Counted from the first letter of the stretch, positions 9,124-19,274 are shown. The stretch: 64,000 nucleotides of DNA from Pseudomonas fluorescens (GCF_018614655.1 NZ_JAGGOG010000004.1:186001-250000), one strand, 5' to 3'. Notes: generated by a model not told the origin, from the letters alone. Translations and numbers: made by a program.

Positions 9124-9333
9124 ATGGCCCGGCAATACGAAGACAGCACCAGCACCGTCAAGACTCGTCGCCAACAGGAAGACCAGCGCCGCATGGCGTT
9201 CCGTCGCGCAATTGAAGACCGCTGTGAACAGCGTCAATTGCTCCAGAACATCACCGACTACCCGGAATTACAGCTCGTCACACACTGGCAGGCGCCAGTG
9301 GCCGCCCAGCGAAACGCTCAGCCAGGGCGCTGA
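9124..9333 (+). CDS. Small basic protein (PA3496-like)
   Basis: A 69-residue, highly charged protein starting MARQYEDSTSTVKTRRQQED with a following RRMAFRRAIEDRCEQRQLLQ segment that looks helical. A good ribosome site (GGGAG) lies 7-8 bases before the ATG. It resembles small Pseudomonas proteins annotated as the PA3496 family; that match is from memory. There is no signal peptide or membrane span. Its last 56 bases overlap, tail to tail, the 3' end of the LysR gene on the other strand. The function is unknown. Confidence 0.65.
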   Translation: MARQYEDSTSTVKTRRQQEDQRRMAFRRAIEDRCEQRQLLQNITDYPELQLVTHWQAPVAAQRNAQPGR

Positions 9334-10237
9334 TCTGCACCCGTTCGCTGCGGATAAAGCCCAGGAACGCATGGGCCACCGGTGACAGGCGCTTGGCCTT
9401 GGCCTGCACCAGGCACCAACTGCGGTACAGCGGCAGTTCTTCCACCGGCAGCTCTTTGAGCCCGCCGGTGGCCAGTTCCAGGTTCAAGGCGTGGCGCGTC
9501 AACAGGGCCACGCCCAACCCGGCGACCACGCATTCACGCTGAGCCTCGGCGGAGGCCACTTCCACCGTCTGGGTGAAGTGCACGCGTTTCTCCTTGAAGT
9601 ACTCCTCGCAGGCCATCCGGGTTCCGGAGCCTGGCTCGCGCAACAGCAGCGTGTAAGGTTCAAGGTCCTGCAGGCGCAACGGCCCTTGATGATTCAGTGG
9701 GTGGTCGGGCGGCGCTACGGCGACAATCGGATTGTTGAGAAACGGCAGGAACTCCAGGCCCATGTCCTGGGGCACCATGGACATGATCACCAGGTCGTCG
9801 CGGTTGTCGGAAAGCCGGCGAATCACTTGGGCACGGTTGACCACCGTCAGGTGCAGATTGACCTCCGGGTGCTGGCGCTTGAAGGCGGCAAACAGGTGAG
9901 GCACGAAATACTTGGCGCTGGACTCCACCGCCAGCTTCAGTTGCCCCTGCAACGAGCCTTGCATGTCCGAGAGCTGCATATCGAGGTTTTCCAGGCGCCC
10001 GAAAATGTCTCGGCTGGCTTTTTGCAGCGCTTCAGCCGCTTCCGTCATGTAGAGCTTTTTGCCGACGTAATCGAACAGCGGTTGGCCGATCAGCTCTTCC
10101 AGTTGGCGAATTTGTAGGCTGACGGCCGGTTGCGTGAGTGACATTTCCTCGGCCGCACGGCTGTAGGAACGTAAATCACAGACTTCATTGAAAATCTGCA
10201 ATTGACGCAATGTCATACGCATCAATGATTTACGCAT
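9278..10237 (-). CDS. pycR: LysR-family regulator (PycR-like)
   Basis: A 319-residue LysR regulator. The N-terminal winged HTH (residues about 6-65) includes LRQLQIFNEVCDLRSYSRAA and SLTQPAVSLQIRQLEELIGQ; the effector domain covers about 95-300. It is divergent from pycA, as PycR is in P. aeruginosa, where it has been linked to pyruvate carboxylase control and to chronic lung infection. An ATG at 10237 was chosen over GTG at 10258 because AGGGG lies 10 bases upstream. An 18-bp palindrome at 10274-10291 in the shared promoter region is a candidate binding site. The name rests on synteny and family; a general LysR assignment is certain. Confidence 0.85.
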   Translation of the reverse strand: MRKSLMRMTLRQLQIFNEVCDLRSYSRAAEEMSLTQPAVSLQIRQLEELIGQPLFDYVGKKLYMTEAAEALQKASRDIFGRLENLDMQLSDMQGSLQGQLKLAVESSAKYFVPHLFAAFKRQHPEVNLHLTVVNRAQVIRRLSDNRDDLVIMSMVPQDMGLEFLPFLNNPIVAVAPPDHPLNHQGPLRLQDLEPYTLLLREPGSGTRMACEEYFKEKRVHFTQTVEVASAEAQRECVVAGLGVALLTRHALNLELATGGLKELPVEELPLYRSWCLVQAKAKRLSPVAHAFLGFIRSERVQISALAERFAGRPLAPASV

Positions 10238-10273
10238 TATCCAATCACCCCTGACCACCGCCGTTGCGCCAAC

Positions 10274-10291
10274 TATAAGTCTTTACTTATA
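10274..10291. promoter_or_regulatory. Palindrome in the pycR-pycA promoter region (LysR-type box)
   Basis: TATAAG-TCTTTA-CTTATA is a perfect 6-bp inverted repeat with a 6-base spacer. It contains the T-N11-A spacing usual for LysR operators and lies 37 bases upstream of the LysR start. Its role as the PycR site is inferred. Confidence 0.55.
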
Positions 10292-10435
10292 CACGACCCA
10301 ATTATTATTGATTTTTGTTAATCCTCCGCGGGGCATAGTGTGTGTCACGCGACTGGCTTGAAACATTTTGTTGCCCGCGCCGACCCAGGTCTAGCGGGTC
10401 GAAGAACGCAGCAATCGGCTCAAGGGAATTTCCAA

Positions 10436-11851
<1,416 letters not shown>

Positions 11852-11862
11852 GGAACATTCCA

Positions 11863-13671
11863 ATGTCTAAGAAAATCTTCGTAACTGACACCATCCTGCG
11901 CGACGCTCACCAATCGTTGCTGGCGACCCGCATGCGCACCGACGACATGCTGCCGATCTGCGACAAGCTCGACAAAGTCGGCTACTGGTCCCTGGAAGTC
12001 TGGGGCGGCGCGACCTTCGACGCCTGCGTACGTTTCCTGAAAGAAGACCCGTGGGAGCGTCTGCGCAAACTGCGCGCCGCGTTGCCCAACACGCGCCTGC
12101 AAATGCTCCTGCGCGGCCAGAACCTGCTGGGCTATCGTCACTACAGCGACGACGTGGTCAAGGCCTTCGTCGCCAAGGCTGCGGTTAACGGTATCGATGT
12201 GTTCCGCATCTTCGATGCGATGAACGACGTACGTAACCTGCGCGTGGCCATCGAAGCGGTGAAAGCCGCCGGTAAACACGCCCAGGGCACCATCGCCTAC
12301 ACCACCAGCCCGGTGCACACCATCGAGGCGTTTGTGGCCCAGGCCAAGCAAATGGAAGCCATGGGTTGCGACTCGGTGGCGATCAAGGACATGGCCGGCC
12401 TGTTGACCCCGTACGCCACTGGCGAGCTGGTCAAGGCGCTGAAAGCCGAGCAGACCCTGCCGGTGTTCATCCATTCCCACGACACGGCTGGTTTGGCCGC
12501 GATGTGCCAACTCAAGGCCATTGAAAACGGCGCCGATCATATCGATACCGCCATCTCCAGCTTCGCCTGGGGCACCAGCCACCCAGGCACCGAGTCGATG
12601 GTCGCAGCCCTTAAAGGCAGTGAGTTCGACACCGGTTTGAACCTGGAACTGCTGCAGGAAATCGGCCTGTACTTCTACGCCGTGCGCAAGAAGTACCACC
12701 AGTTCGAAAGCGAATTCACCGCCGTCGATACCCGCGTGCAAGTCAACCAGGTACCGGGAGGGATGATTTCCAACCTGGCCAACCAGTTGAAAGAGCAGGG
12801 CGCGCTGAACCGTATGAGCGAAGTGCTGGCAGAGATTCCGCGTGTGCGTGAAGACCTCGGCTTTCCACCGCTGGTGACGCCGACTTCGCAGATCGTCGGC
12901 ACCCAGGCGTTTTTCAACGTATTGGCTGGCGAGCGCTACAAGACCATCACCAACGAAGTGAAGCTGTACCTGCAAGGCGGCTATGGCAAGGCGCCGGGCG
13001 TGGTGAATGAAAAACTGCGGCGTCAGGCCATCGGCAGCGAAGAGGTGATCGACGTCCGCCCAGCCGATTTGCTCAAGCCGGAAATGACCAAGCTGCGTGG
13101 CGAAATCGGTGCGTTGGCCAAGTCTGAAGAAGACGTGCTGACCTACGCGATGTTCCCGGACATCGGGCGCAAGTTCCTCGAAGAGCGCGACGCCGGCACC
13201 CTGACGCCGGAAGTGCTGTTGCCGATCCCGGAAGCCGGCGGTGTGACGCGTGCCGGTGGGGAAGGTGTGCCGACCGAATTTGTTATCGACGTGCACGGCG
13301 AAAGCTACCGCGTCGATATTACCGGTGTGGGCGTCAAGGCCGAAGGCAAGCGTCATTTCTACCTGTCCATCGACGGCATGCCGGAAGAAGTGGTGTTCGA
13401 GCCGCTCAACGAGTTTGTCAGCAGCGGCGGCAGCAAGCGCAAGCACGCCAGTGAGCCGGGGCATGTCAGCACCGCAATGCCGGGCAATATCGTCGATGTG
13501 CTGGTCAAGGAAGGCGATGTGGTGAAAGCCGGCCAGGCCGTGTTGATCACTGAAGCCATGAAGATGGAGACCGAAGTCCAGGCAGCTATCGCCGGCAAGG
13601 TTACCGCTGTTCATGTGGCCAAGGGCGACCGGGTTAACCCTGGCGAAATCCTGATCGAAATCGAAGGCTGA
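11863..13671 (+). CDS. pycB: Pyruvate carboxylase subunit B (carboxyltransferase plus biotinyl domain; OadA-like)
   Basis: A 602-residue protein. The carboxyltransferase TIM barrel (residues about 5-270; DTILRDAHQSLLATRMR and metal-binding HSHDTAG) is followed by a conserved linker domain (about 290-470) and a C-terminal biotinyl domain (about 525-602). The biotin motif is EAMKMET (lysine codon 13561-13563). It is often annotated oadA, but with adjacent biotin carboxylase and no beta or gamma membrane subunits it serves as pyruvate carboxylase subunit B. The ATG at 11863 has AGGA 10 bases upstream and was preferred over GTG at 11848. A strong terminator follows at 13706. Confidence 0.94.
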   Translation: MSKKIFVTDTILRDAHQSLLATRMRTDDMLPICDKLDKVGYWSLEVWGGATFDACVRFLKEDPWERLRKLRAALPNTRLQMLLRGQNLLGYRHYSDDVVKAFVAKAAVNGIDVFRIFDAMNDVRNLRVAIEAVKAAGKHAQGTIAYTTSPVHTIEAFVAQAKQMEAMGCDSVAIKDMAGLLTPYATGELVKALKAEQTLPVFIHSHDTAGLAAMCQLKAIENGADHIDTAISSFAWGTSHPGTESMVAALKGSEFDTGLNLELLQEIGLYFYAVRKKYHQFESEFTAVDTRVQVNQVPGGMISNLANQLKEQGALNRMSEVLAEIPRVREDLGFPPLVTPTSQIVGTQAFFNVLAGERYKTITNEVKLYLQGGYGKAPGVVNEKLRRQAIGSEEVIDVRPADLLKPEMTKLRGEIGALAKSEEDVLTYAMFPDIGRKFLEERDAGTLTPEVLLPIPEAGGVTRAGGEGVPTEFVIDVHGESYRVDITGVGVKAEGKRHFYLSIDGMPEEVVFEPLNEFVSSGGSKRKHASEPGHVSTAMPGNIVDVLVKEGDVVKAGQAVLITEAMKMETEVQAAIAGKVTAVHVAKGDRVNPGEILIEIEG

Positions 13672-13694
13672 AAAACAGCCTTCGAGACTACCGT

Positions 13695-15083
13695 TTAATC
13701 CTCGGGGGGGCATGTGCCCCCTTTTTTTCGCCCGGAATAAGAGGCCGTATTAGAAGGCCATTGCCCATTGCCCATTGCCCATTGCCCCATGATGCCCTGA
13801 TTACGGCTGTTGCTGCCAAACTCACCGGTATAGGTCAGGCCTATGGTCTGGTGGGCGGAAAGGCCTATATCCAGGCCCGCCTGAAGCGCGAGGCTGTCGC
13901 GATCCAGGGCGGTACCGTTGATAGTGAAGTCGCTGTTGAAGTCTTTTTTATCCGCCAGAATGGACGACTGCCGAACCTGGCTGTCGACGTTACCGTAGAG
14001 GTGTTTCCAGCTCGTGCTCAGGTGTGGCTTGAGGGTCATCTGGTTATCCAGCGAGTGAAGGCTGGCCAGCCGAACGCCGAAGGTGCTGCTGAGGTTTTCC
14101 TGCTTCTGTTCGCCAACGTTCAGCGCCACAAGGCCGCCCTTTTCCTTGAAGCGGTCCCGGTGGTAACGCTGGTAGCCAATGCCAGCAAAGGGTTCGACGT
14201 TCAAATTGCCTTTGTCCAGCTGATAGCCCAACTCGGCGAAGGCGTTCTGACTTTGGGCGTCGTACTTGCCTGTGACCTGTTCCTTGTAATTAACAAAATC
14301 GAAGTCGACGCCGCGTTTATTCTGACCGTTGTGGTCGCTATAGATCGCACCCAGGCGTAAGGCCAAAGGACCGTCCTGGCGCACGGCGTAACCACCTAGA
14401 TGCCAGCTGTCCAACTCGCCCTTGAAGCGTTTGGCGCTTAGGTCGCTGCCGGTTTTAGCGCCCATCACGCCGACTCGCCACGCGTGGTCTACCGCCCAGT
14501 CCGCGCCTAGCAGCAGGCCTTGGGTACGTTGCTGCAAACCCGCACTGCCATGCTGGCTGTCAAGCCGGCCTGTGTTGCCCAGGCCCTGGAACCAGAACCG
14601 GCCATTGCTGTTTTCGGCGCTGTTGTCGCTCAACTGGCGCAGGGTCGTGAGCAGGCTGGTGTTCAGTTGTTTCATACTGTTCTGGGTGGCGGTGCCCAGG
14701 TTGGCATTCTGAGTGGCGGCCAGTTGCTCAAGGACGGCACCCACCCGGCCCGGTTCCAGGCCGCCCAGGTACGCCCCGATATTCTCGAGTTCGTATCGAT
14801 CCCACTCGGTCAACTCGTCCGACTCCAGCAGGGTATCTACGGCAGTGTCCATTACATGGGCCGCGCGCAGGCCGTTGCGGGAGGTCGCGTGGTCGGCGAA
14901 GTAGAAGTCGGTGGTGGGCTCGGGTAGCGCGGGGTAGTGGTACTCCTTTGTGCCGTCAACGGGGTTTTGGATGAGCCGTTCGCTGTCCGGCTCCATGTCT
15001 CCCCGTGCCTGGGCGTATTGAATGCCGGTAGCGCCCAGCGCGAGGGTAATAGCGAGTACGAGTCGCTGTGATGTGAAAGGCAT
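13695..15083 (-). CDS. Passenger-poor autotransporter, C-terminus shifted by a 7-bp repeat
   Basis: A 462-residue protein with signal peptide MPFTSQRLVLAITLALGATG...AQA, a short region of about 130 residues, and an autotransporter beta-barrel (about residues 185-440). The barrel is clearly related to that of the next gene, sharing for example GRFWFQGLGNTGRLD, GYQRYHRDRFKEKGG and SNSRNQGIMGQW. Autotransporter barrels end in an aromatic residue; the paralogue ends GQWQMSF. Here GQW is followed by four copies of GGCAATG, and the frame then runs 20-odd extra residues to ...GGTCPPED. With two or five copies it would end ...AMAF followed by TAA at 13750-13752. Either the barrel is compromised in this variant or the locus is phase variable. 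There is no classical passenger domain. Confidence 0.85.
   Translation of the reverse strand: MPFTSQRLVLAITLALGATGIQYAQARGDMEPDSERLIQNPVDGTKEYHYPALPEPTTDFYFADHATSRNGLRAAHVMDTAVDTLLESDELTEWDRYELENIGAYLGGLEPGRVGAVLEQLAATQNANLGTATQNSMKQLNTSLLTTLRQLSDNSAENSNGRFWFQGLGNTGRLDSQHGSAGLQQRTQGLLLGADWAVDHAWRVGVMGAKTGSDLSAKRFKGELDSWHLGGYAVRQDGPLALRLGAIYSDHNGQNKRGVDFDFVNYKEQVTGKYDAQSQNAFAELGYQLDKGNLNVEPFAGIGYQRYHRDRFKEKGGLVALNVGEQKQENLSSTFGVRLASLHSLDNQMTLKPHLSTSWKHLYGNVDSQVRQSSILADKKDFNSDFTINGTALDRDSLALQAGLDIGLSAHQTIGLTYTGEFGSNSRNQGIMGQWAMGNGQWPSNTASYSGRKKGGTCPPED
13706..13728 (+). terminator. Intrinsic terminator of pycAB
   Basis: Stem GGGGGC/GCCCCC with loop ATGT and a run of seven T. The apparent coding frame of the neighbouring autotransporter (minus strand) reads straight through this hairpin, which argues that its present C-terminus is not the original one. 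Confidence 0.9.
13759..13786 (-). repeat. (CATTGCC)x4 heptanucleotide tandem repeat (GGCAATG on the coding strand)
   Basis: Four perfect 7-bp copies lie at the 3' end of the autotransporter coding sequence. Seven is not a multiple of three, so changes in copy number move the reading frame. Two or five copies restore a canonical ...F-stop ending. Confidence 0.95.
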
Positions 15084-15193
15084 GCTGTCCCAACCTCTGA
15101 TGTATGAGGTCGGGGAATTTAGCGAGGCGCGGCGGCAATAACTGTCAGGGCTTTTACTCCTCGCTTGCGGGAGGCGTCTCTAGTCTGGCGCGA

Positions 15194-18160
15194 TTAAAAA
15201 CTCATCTGCCATTGCCCGATCAGGCCATGATTACGACTGTTACTGCCGATTTCACCGCTGTAGCCGACACCGAGGGTATGGCGTGCCGACAGGCCGACAT
15301 CCAGCCCCGCTTCCAGCAGCAGGCTGTCGCGATCCAAGGCACTGCCTTCGACATTGAAGGCAGTGCCCCCCATCAGGAAAGCCTGGCGGGTGCTGCTGTC
15401 GACGTCGCCGTAGGTATGTTTCCAGCCGGCGCTGACTCGTGGCGTGAGGCTGATGCCGCTTTCCAGTTGGCTCAAATGCGCCAGGCGCAGGCCGAACGTA
15501 CTGCTGAAATTATCCTGGGTTTGCCCCTCGACCCGCAGCGCCGCGGCGCCACCTTTTTCGCGATAGCTGTCACGGTGGTAGCGCTGATAACCCAGGTTGG
15601 CAAACGGCTCGGCGCTCAGGCGCCCGCTACCCATGGCGTAGCCCACTTCGGCGAAGGCTTGCTGGCTGTTGGCGTCGTAGTCACCCTTGGGCCGATCGTT
15701 GAAACCATTGAAGGCCACGGTGCGTTTGCTGTCTCCTTGATGCCCGCTGTAAGCCGCCCCCAGGCGCAAGGCCAGCGGCCCGCTCTGGCGCATGGCATAG
15801 GCCCCGGCGTGCCAGCTGTCGACGCTGCCGTCGACGCCGGTGGTGTCCAGGTCGGTCTTCGAATAGCCGCCCAGCACACCCACACGCCACTCAGGGGTGA
15901 GCGCCCAATCGGCACCGAGCACGCTGCCCTTGGTGCGCTGGGTCAGGCCGTTGCTGCCGTGGTCGCCGTCGAGCTTGCCGTAGCTGCCGATGCCTTGCAG
16001 CCACAGGCGGCCACGGGCATTCGGATCATTGAGGTTGCGCGCCTCGGCCGGTACGCCAGTGGCCGCGAGAACAGGTGCATCGCCCTGATCAACCCCGACC
16101 AGCAATCCCGCGCCGCCGCCCAGTTGATGCATGGCCGTCAGCATGCTGTTGCCGACCTGGGCACTGGCACCGAGGGTGGCGCTGGTCAGGTTGGCGGTGC
16201 TGCTGCCCGCCAATTGTTCGATGGCTGCGCCTGCGGTGCCGGTGGTGGTGTTGAGCAAGGCGTTATACAGCGCGTTGTTTTTGCCCAGGGTCGCCAGGCT
16301 GTTGGCGGCGTTGCTGCCGTTGCCGGTGCTGGCGAACTGATTGAACGCTACATCGTTACGGGCGTAGGTCAGGCCGACCTGAGTCGGGCTGTAATCCAGG
16401 GTCGGGGTCAGGAAGGCGTAGTCGCTGGTGACCGTGCCGAATGTGCCATTGATGCTGCCTGCTTGCAGCACCGTGTAGTGGCTCTGCCACGGGAAAGTGC
16501 CGCTGCCGGGATTCACGGCCAGGGTTGCACCGTTGAGGTAGGCGGTGCCGCCGACATTGACCGGTGCGCTGCTGCCATCGGCGTTGACGCCATAGGCTAG
16601 CGTCGAACCGCTGGTCATGGTCAGGTCGCGAGTGATGCTGGCGGTGCCCAGCGCCGTATTGGTTTGCAGTGTGCCTTTGATCAACAGGCTGCCCACATTG
16701 CCGCCACCGGCATAAATCCCGCCTTCGTCGACCGTCAGGTTGCCGGCGATCCCTCCCTGGTTGATCAACTTGGCACCGCTGTAGATCTCGCCGCCGTCGC
16801 TGAAGTCGCCGTTGCCGGTGAGGGTCCAGGTGCCTTGTTTGACGTTCAGCCATTCGAAATTGCGACTGTCACCAAAGCTGCCACCCGCGGCGTCGTCCAT
16901 GGTCAGGCGGTCGTAACCGCTGCCGCCGTCGACCGCGCCGATAAAGCGGCTGCCATGACGCAGGATCAGGTTGTCATCGCCTGCGCCCAGATCCAGGGCC
17001 AGGCCGTTACTGCCGCTGATCAAGCCTGCGTTGATTACCGTGTCGGCAAACTCGCCGATGAACTTCACACCAAAGCCATTCTGGCCTTCGATAGTGCCGT
17101 GGTTTTCCAATGTAGTCGCGGCCAGTCCCGGGCCATCGCTGCCGTCGTCCACCAGGATCGCGTTGTTGGCACCACTCACCCGTGCACCAATGCCGTTGAA
17201 TACATAGCCACCGCCCAGGGCTATGCCTTCGCTGCCGTTGGCAAAGCCGTTCTTGTCGACGCCACCGGCACCTGTGCCCTGGATGACACCGTAGTTTTCG
17301 ATATGGGCGATCTTGTCGATGTCTACGCCATCACCGTCGCCATCCGGTTGCAGCCCGGAGTACGCGCCGGTGATGGTGCCGTGGTTGATTACCGTGCCGT
17401 CGCCATCAGAACCAAAGCCCGAGCCGTTGCGACCGATCACTGTGCCGTAGTTGGTCAGCGTCGCACCCAGGTCGGTGGTGATGCCGTGACGGCCACCGGA
17501 AATGGTCCCGTAGTTGGTCACGGTCACGCCGGTGGCCGAGTCGATATCCACGCCATCGAACTTGTCATCCCGGGAGAAGGTGTCCCCGGTGGAGATCTCG
17601 CCATAGTTCGTGATGGTGGCGTTGGCGCCGGTCTTCATGCCGTCGCTGGTATCGCCCCGGATCAACCCGTCTGCGCGGTTGATGAGGGTGGTGGTGACGT
17701 TGTTGCTGCGGATCGCATCCAGGTCCAGGCCTTGGCCGGTGGCAGAGCGAATGGTGCCGCTGTTGTCGATCAACAGGCTGCCGCTGGCGAAATTGCTGTC
17801 GATGCGCAGCGCGTCGTTGGCACCCTGGATTACCCCGCCTGCGCGGTTGTAAATGCTGTAGTTGCGCGTTTTGGAGAGGTCGCCACTGCTATCGATGGCC
17901 CGGCCGCCGGTGGAAGCGAGGTTGCCCGCGTTATCAATCACCACGCCTTTGCCGCTGGTGCCATCCTTGAGTGTGACGGCTACCTTGGCGGTGGTGATAC
18001 TGCCGGGCGCCGAGGTCGTCAACGTGTCACTGCCGCCGAGGGTTTGTGCGGTGGTGGTTGGCGTGTCGATCTGCACCGTCTTGGCCTGCGCCAGTTCAAC
18101 GAAACCGCCGCCGGTCAGCAGGGCGAGTGTGAGCGCAAGACGGTGAGGCGAGGAGGGCAT
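15194..18160 (-). CDS. Autotransporter with beta-helical passenger
   Basis: A 988-residue type Va autotransporter. Signal peptide MPSSPHRLALTLALLTGGGF...AQA is followed by a long passenger (about residues 27-610) of imperfect NYGTISG / NHGTITG / NYGVIQG repeats typical of a right-handed beta-helix, an alpha-helical linker (about 640-690) and a C-terminal autotransporter barrel (about 725-988) that ends properly in GQWQMSF. The passenger is exported through or beside the barrel to the cell surface. No catalytic triad or protease motif is visible, so an adhesin-like role is a guess. AAGG lies 9 bases before the ATG. It is followed after 110 bases by the shorter barrel paralogue on the same strand, and the two probably arose by duplication. 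Confidence 0.9.
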   Translation of the reverse strand: MPSSPHRLALTLALLTGGGFVELAQAKTVQIDTPTTTAQTLGGSDTLTTSAPGSITTAKVAVTLKDGTSGKGVVIDNAGNLASTGGRAIDSSGDLSKTRNYSIYNRAGGVIQGANDALRIDSNFASGSLLIDNSGTIRSATGQGLDLDAIRSNNVTTTLINRADGLIRGDTSDGMKTGANATITNYGEISTGDTFSRDDKFDGVDIDSATGVTVTNYGTISGGRHGITTDLGATLTNYGTVIGRNGSGFGSDGDGTVINHGTITGAYSGLQPDGDGDGVDIDKIAHIENYGVIQGTGAGGVDKNGFANGSEGIALGGGYVFNGIGARVSGANNAILVDDGSDGPGLAATTLENHGTIEGQNGFGVKFIGEFADTVINAGLISGSNGLALDLGAGDDNLILRHGSRFIGAVDGGSGYDRLTMDDAAGGSFGDSRNFEWLNVKQGTWTLTGNGDFSDGGEIYSGAKLINQGGIAGNLTVDEGGIYAGGGNVGSLLIKGTLQTNTALGTASITRDLTMTSGSTLAYGVNADGSSAPVNVGGTAYLNGATLAVNPGSGTFPWQSHYTVLQAGSINGTFGTVTSDYAFLTPTLDYSPTQVGLTYARNDVAFNQFASTGNGSNAANSLATLGKNNALYNALLNTTTGTAGAAIEQLAGSSTANLTSATLGASAQVGNSMLTAMHQLGGGAGLLVGVDQGDAPVLAATGVPAEARNLNDPNARGRLWLQGIGSYGKLDGDHGSNGLTQRTKGSVLGADWALTPEWRVGVLGGYSKTDLDTTGVDGSVDSWHAGAYAMRQSGPLALRLGAAYSGHQGDSKRTVAFNGFNDRPKGDYDANSQQAFAEVGYAMGSGRLSAEPFANLGYQRYHRDSYREKGGAAALRVEGQTQDNFSSTFGLRLAHLSQLESGISLTPRVSAGWKHTYGDVDSSTRQAFLMGGTAFNVEGSALDRDSLLLEAGLDVGLSARHTLGVGYSGEIGSNSRNHGLIGQWQMSF

Positions 18161-18281
18161 GGCGGTCGACCTTGTTTTAGGAAACGAGGCGACCTGTATA
18201 GCGGAGGGTGTTTACAGGAATATGTCGGAAAGATGACGAAGGAGCAGGGCCGAGCAAAGGGTACGAAAACGATAACGATCT

Positions 18282-18577
18282 AATGTGGGCTGGCTTGTCG
18301 AATCGTTGCACCGCCGCGATTACACATTTCTTGAGTCCCCTGAAAGCCCTGTAGCCGCTGCCGAGGCACGAGGCTGCGATAAGGGCCGAAGGACCTTCGG
18401 TGGTTTCAAGATCCTGGCGACTGCTACGCAGCCGATCGCAGGCTGCGCCAGCGGTTACAGAGGGCGACGTTTATCTGAGTAGCCGAGGCAGAAAGCCAAG
18501 TCCTCGAAGTTGTGTAGATACCTATGCCCATCGCGACGGTGTGACGATGCAACAAGCCAGCCCAGCCCACATTTGAT
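18282..18577. repeat. Nested inverted-repeat element (composite REP/BIME, MITE-like)
   Basis: The outer arms are imperfect inverted copies. The left arm starts AATGTGGGCTGGCTTGT at 18282, and the right arm ends ACAAGCCAGCCCAGCCCACA before TTTG, around 18553-18575. The similarity continues inward through GCACCGCCGCGAT / ATCGCGACGGTGTG. Between them sits a complete 109-bp REP-like element (18351-18459). It fills the 435-base gap between the autotransporter start and the GNAT gene; I see no gene here. Confidence 0.75.
18351..18459. repeat. 109-bp REP-like palindromic element, copy 2
   Basis: Nearly identical to 7792-7900, with the same length and the same terminal GTAGCCGCTGCCGAGGCACG. It lies inside the composite element 18282-18577. 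Confidence 0.85.
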
Positions 18578-18595
18578 CGGTGGTGTTTGGAGTCT

Positions 18596-19264
18596 TTAGC
18601 TACGGCACTCCACCAGCGTCTTCACCTGCCCGTCAACCGTCTGGTTTTCATCCGAAAGCCAGTGCTCAAACCCCGCCCCAATCGCCGGCCATTCCGAATC
18701 CAGAATCGAAAACCATGCCGTATCGCGGTTCTGCCCCTTGACCACCATGTGCTGGCGGAACACCCCTTCAAAACTGAAGCCCAGGCGCTCGGCCGCATAT
18801 TTGGAGCGGGCGTTACCGTTGTTGCACTTCCATTCCAGGCGACGGTAGCCTTGTTCGAATGAGTGCTTGGCCAGCAGGAACACCGCTTCGGTGCTCTTCG
18901 GCGAGCGCTGCATCGGTGCGCCAAAGGTGACGTGGCCGATTTCGATACGGCCCTGTGCCGGGACGATGGACATCAGGCTGAGGATGCCTTGCACCTCGCC
19001 GCTGGCGCGGTCGATGACGCTGAAGAAGTACGGGTCGCTATGGGCCGCGTGGTTGTCCAGCCAAGCATCGAACGCACTGCGCTCGAAGGGGCCGTAGGGT
19101 AAATAGTCCCATAGCTTGGGGTCGGCGCCCGGGCCCGCGAGGGCTTGCCACAGCCCATCGCCGTGGCGGGCCGGGTCAAGTTTTTCCAGGCGGATAAAGC
19201 GCCCTTCGATCAGTTGGACCGTCGGTGCGGGAACGCCTTTCCAGTCTGCCAGTGATGTCGACAT
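18596..19264 (-). CDS. GNAT N-acetyltransferase (RimJ/RimL type)
   Basis: A 222-residue protein with the layout of GNAT_3 (RimJ/RimL) acetyltransferases: LIEGRFIRLEKLDPARHGDG at the N-terminus, IEIGHVTFGAPMQRSPKSTE in the middle, and RLEWKCNNGNARSKYAAERL (acetyl-CoA region, then the NxxS helix) near residue 150. It transfers an acetyl group to an amine, and the substrate is unknown. The start at 19264 is supported by AAGGAGC 5 bases upstream; the upstream in-frame ATG at 19327 lies inside the preceding gene. It is the third gene of a PaiB-GNAT-GNAT operon, 10 bases after the second. Confidence 0.87.
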   Translation of the reverse strand: MSTSLADWKGVPAPTVQLIEGRFIRLEKLDPARHGDGLWQALAGPGADPKLWDYLPYGPFERSAFDAWLDNHAAHSDPYFFSVIDRASGEVQGILSLMSIVPAQGRIEIGHVTFGAPMQRSPKSTEAVFLLAKHSFEQGYRRLEWKCNNGNARSKYAAERLGFSFEGVFRQHMVVKGQNRDTAWFSILDSEWPAIGAGFEHWLSDENQTVDGQVKTLVECRS

Positions 19265-19274
19265 GCGGTGCTCC

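Noticed and set aside
16664..18283. 539-codon open frame opposite the autotransporter passenger
   Set aside because: It is the antisense of a repetitive beta-helix gene; its own valine/alanine repeats follow from that.
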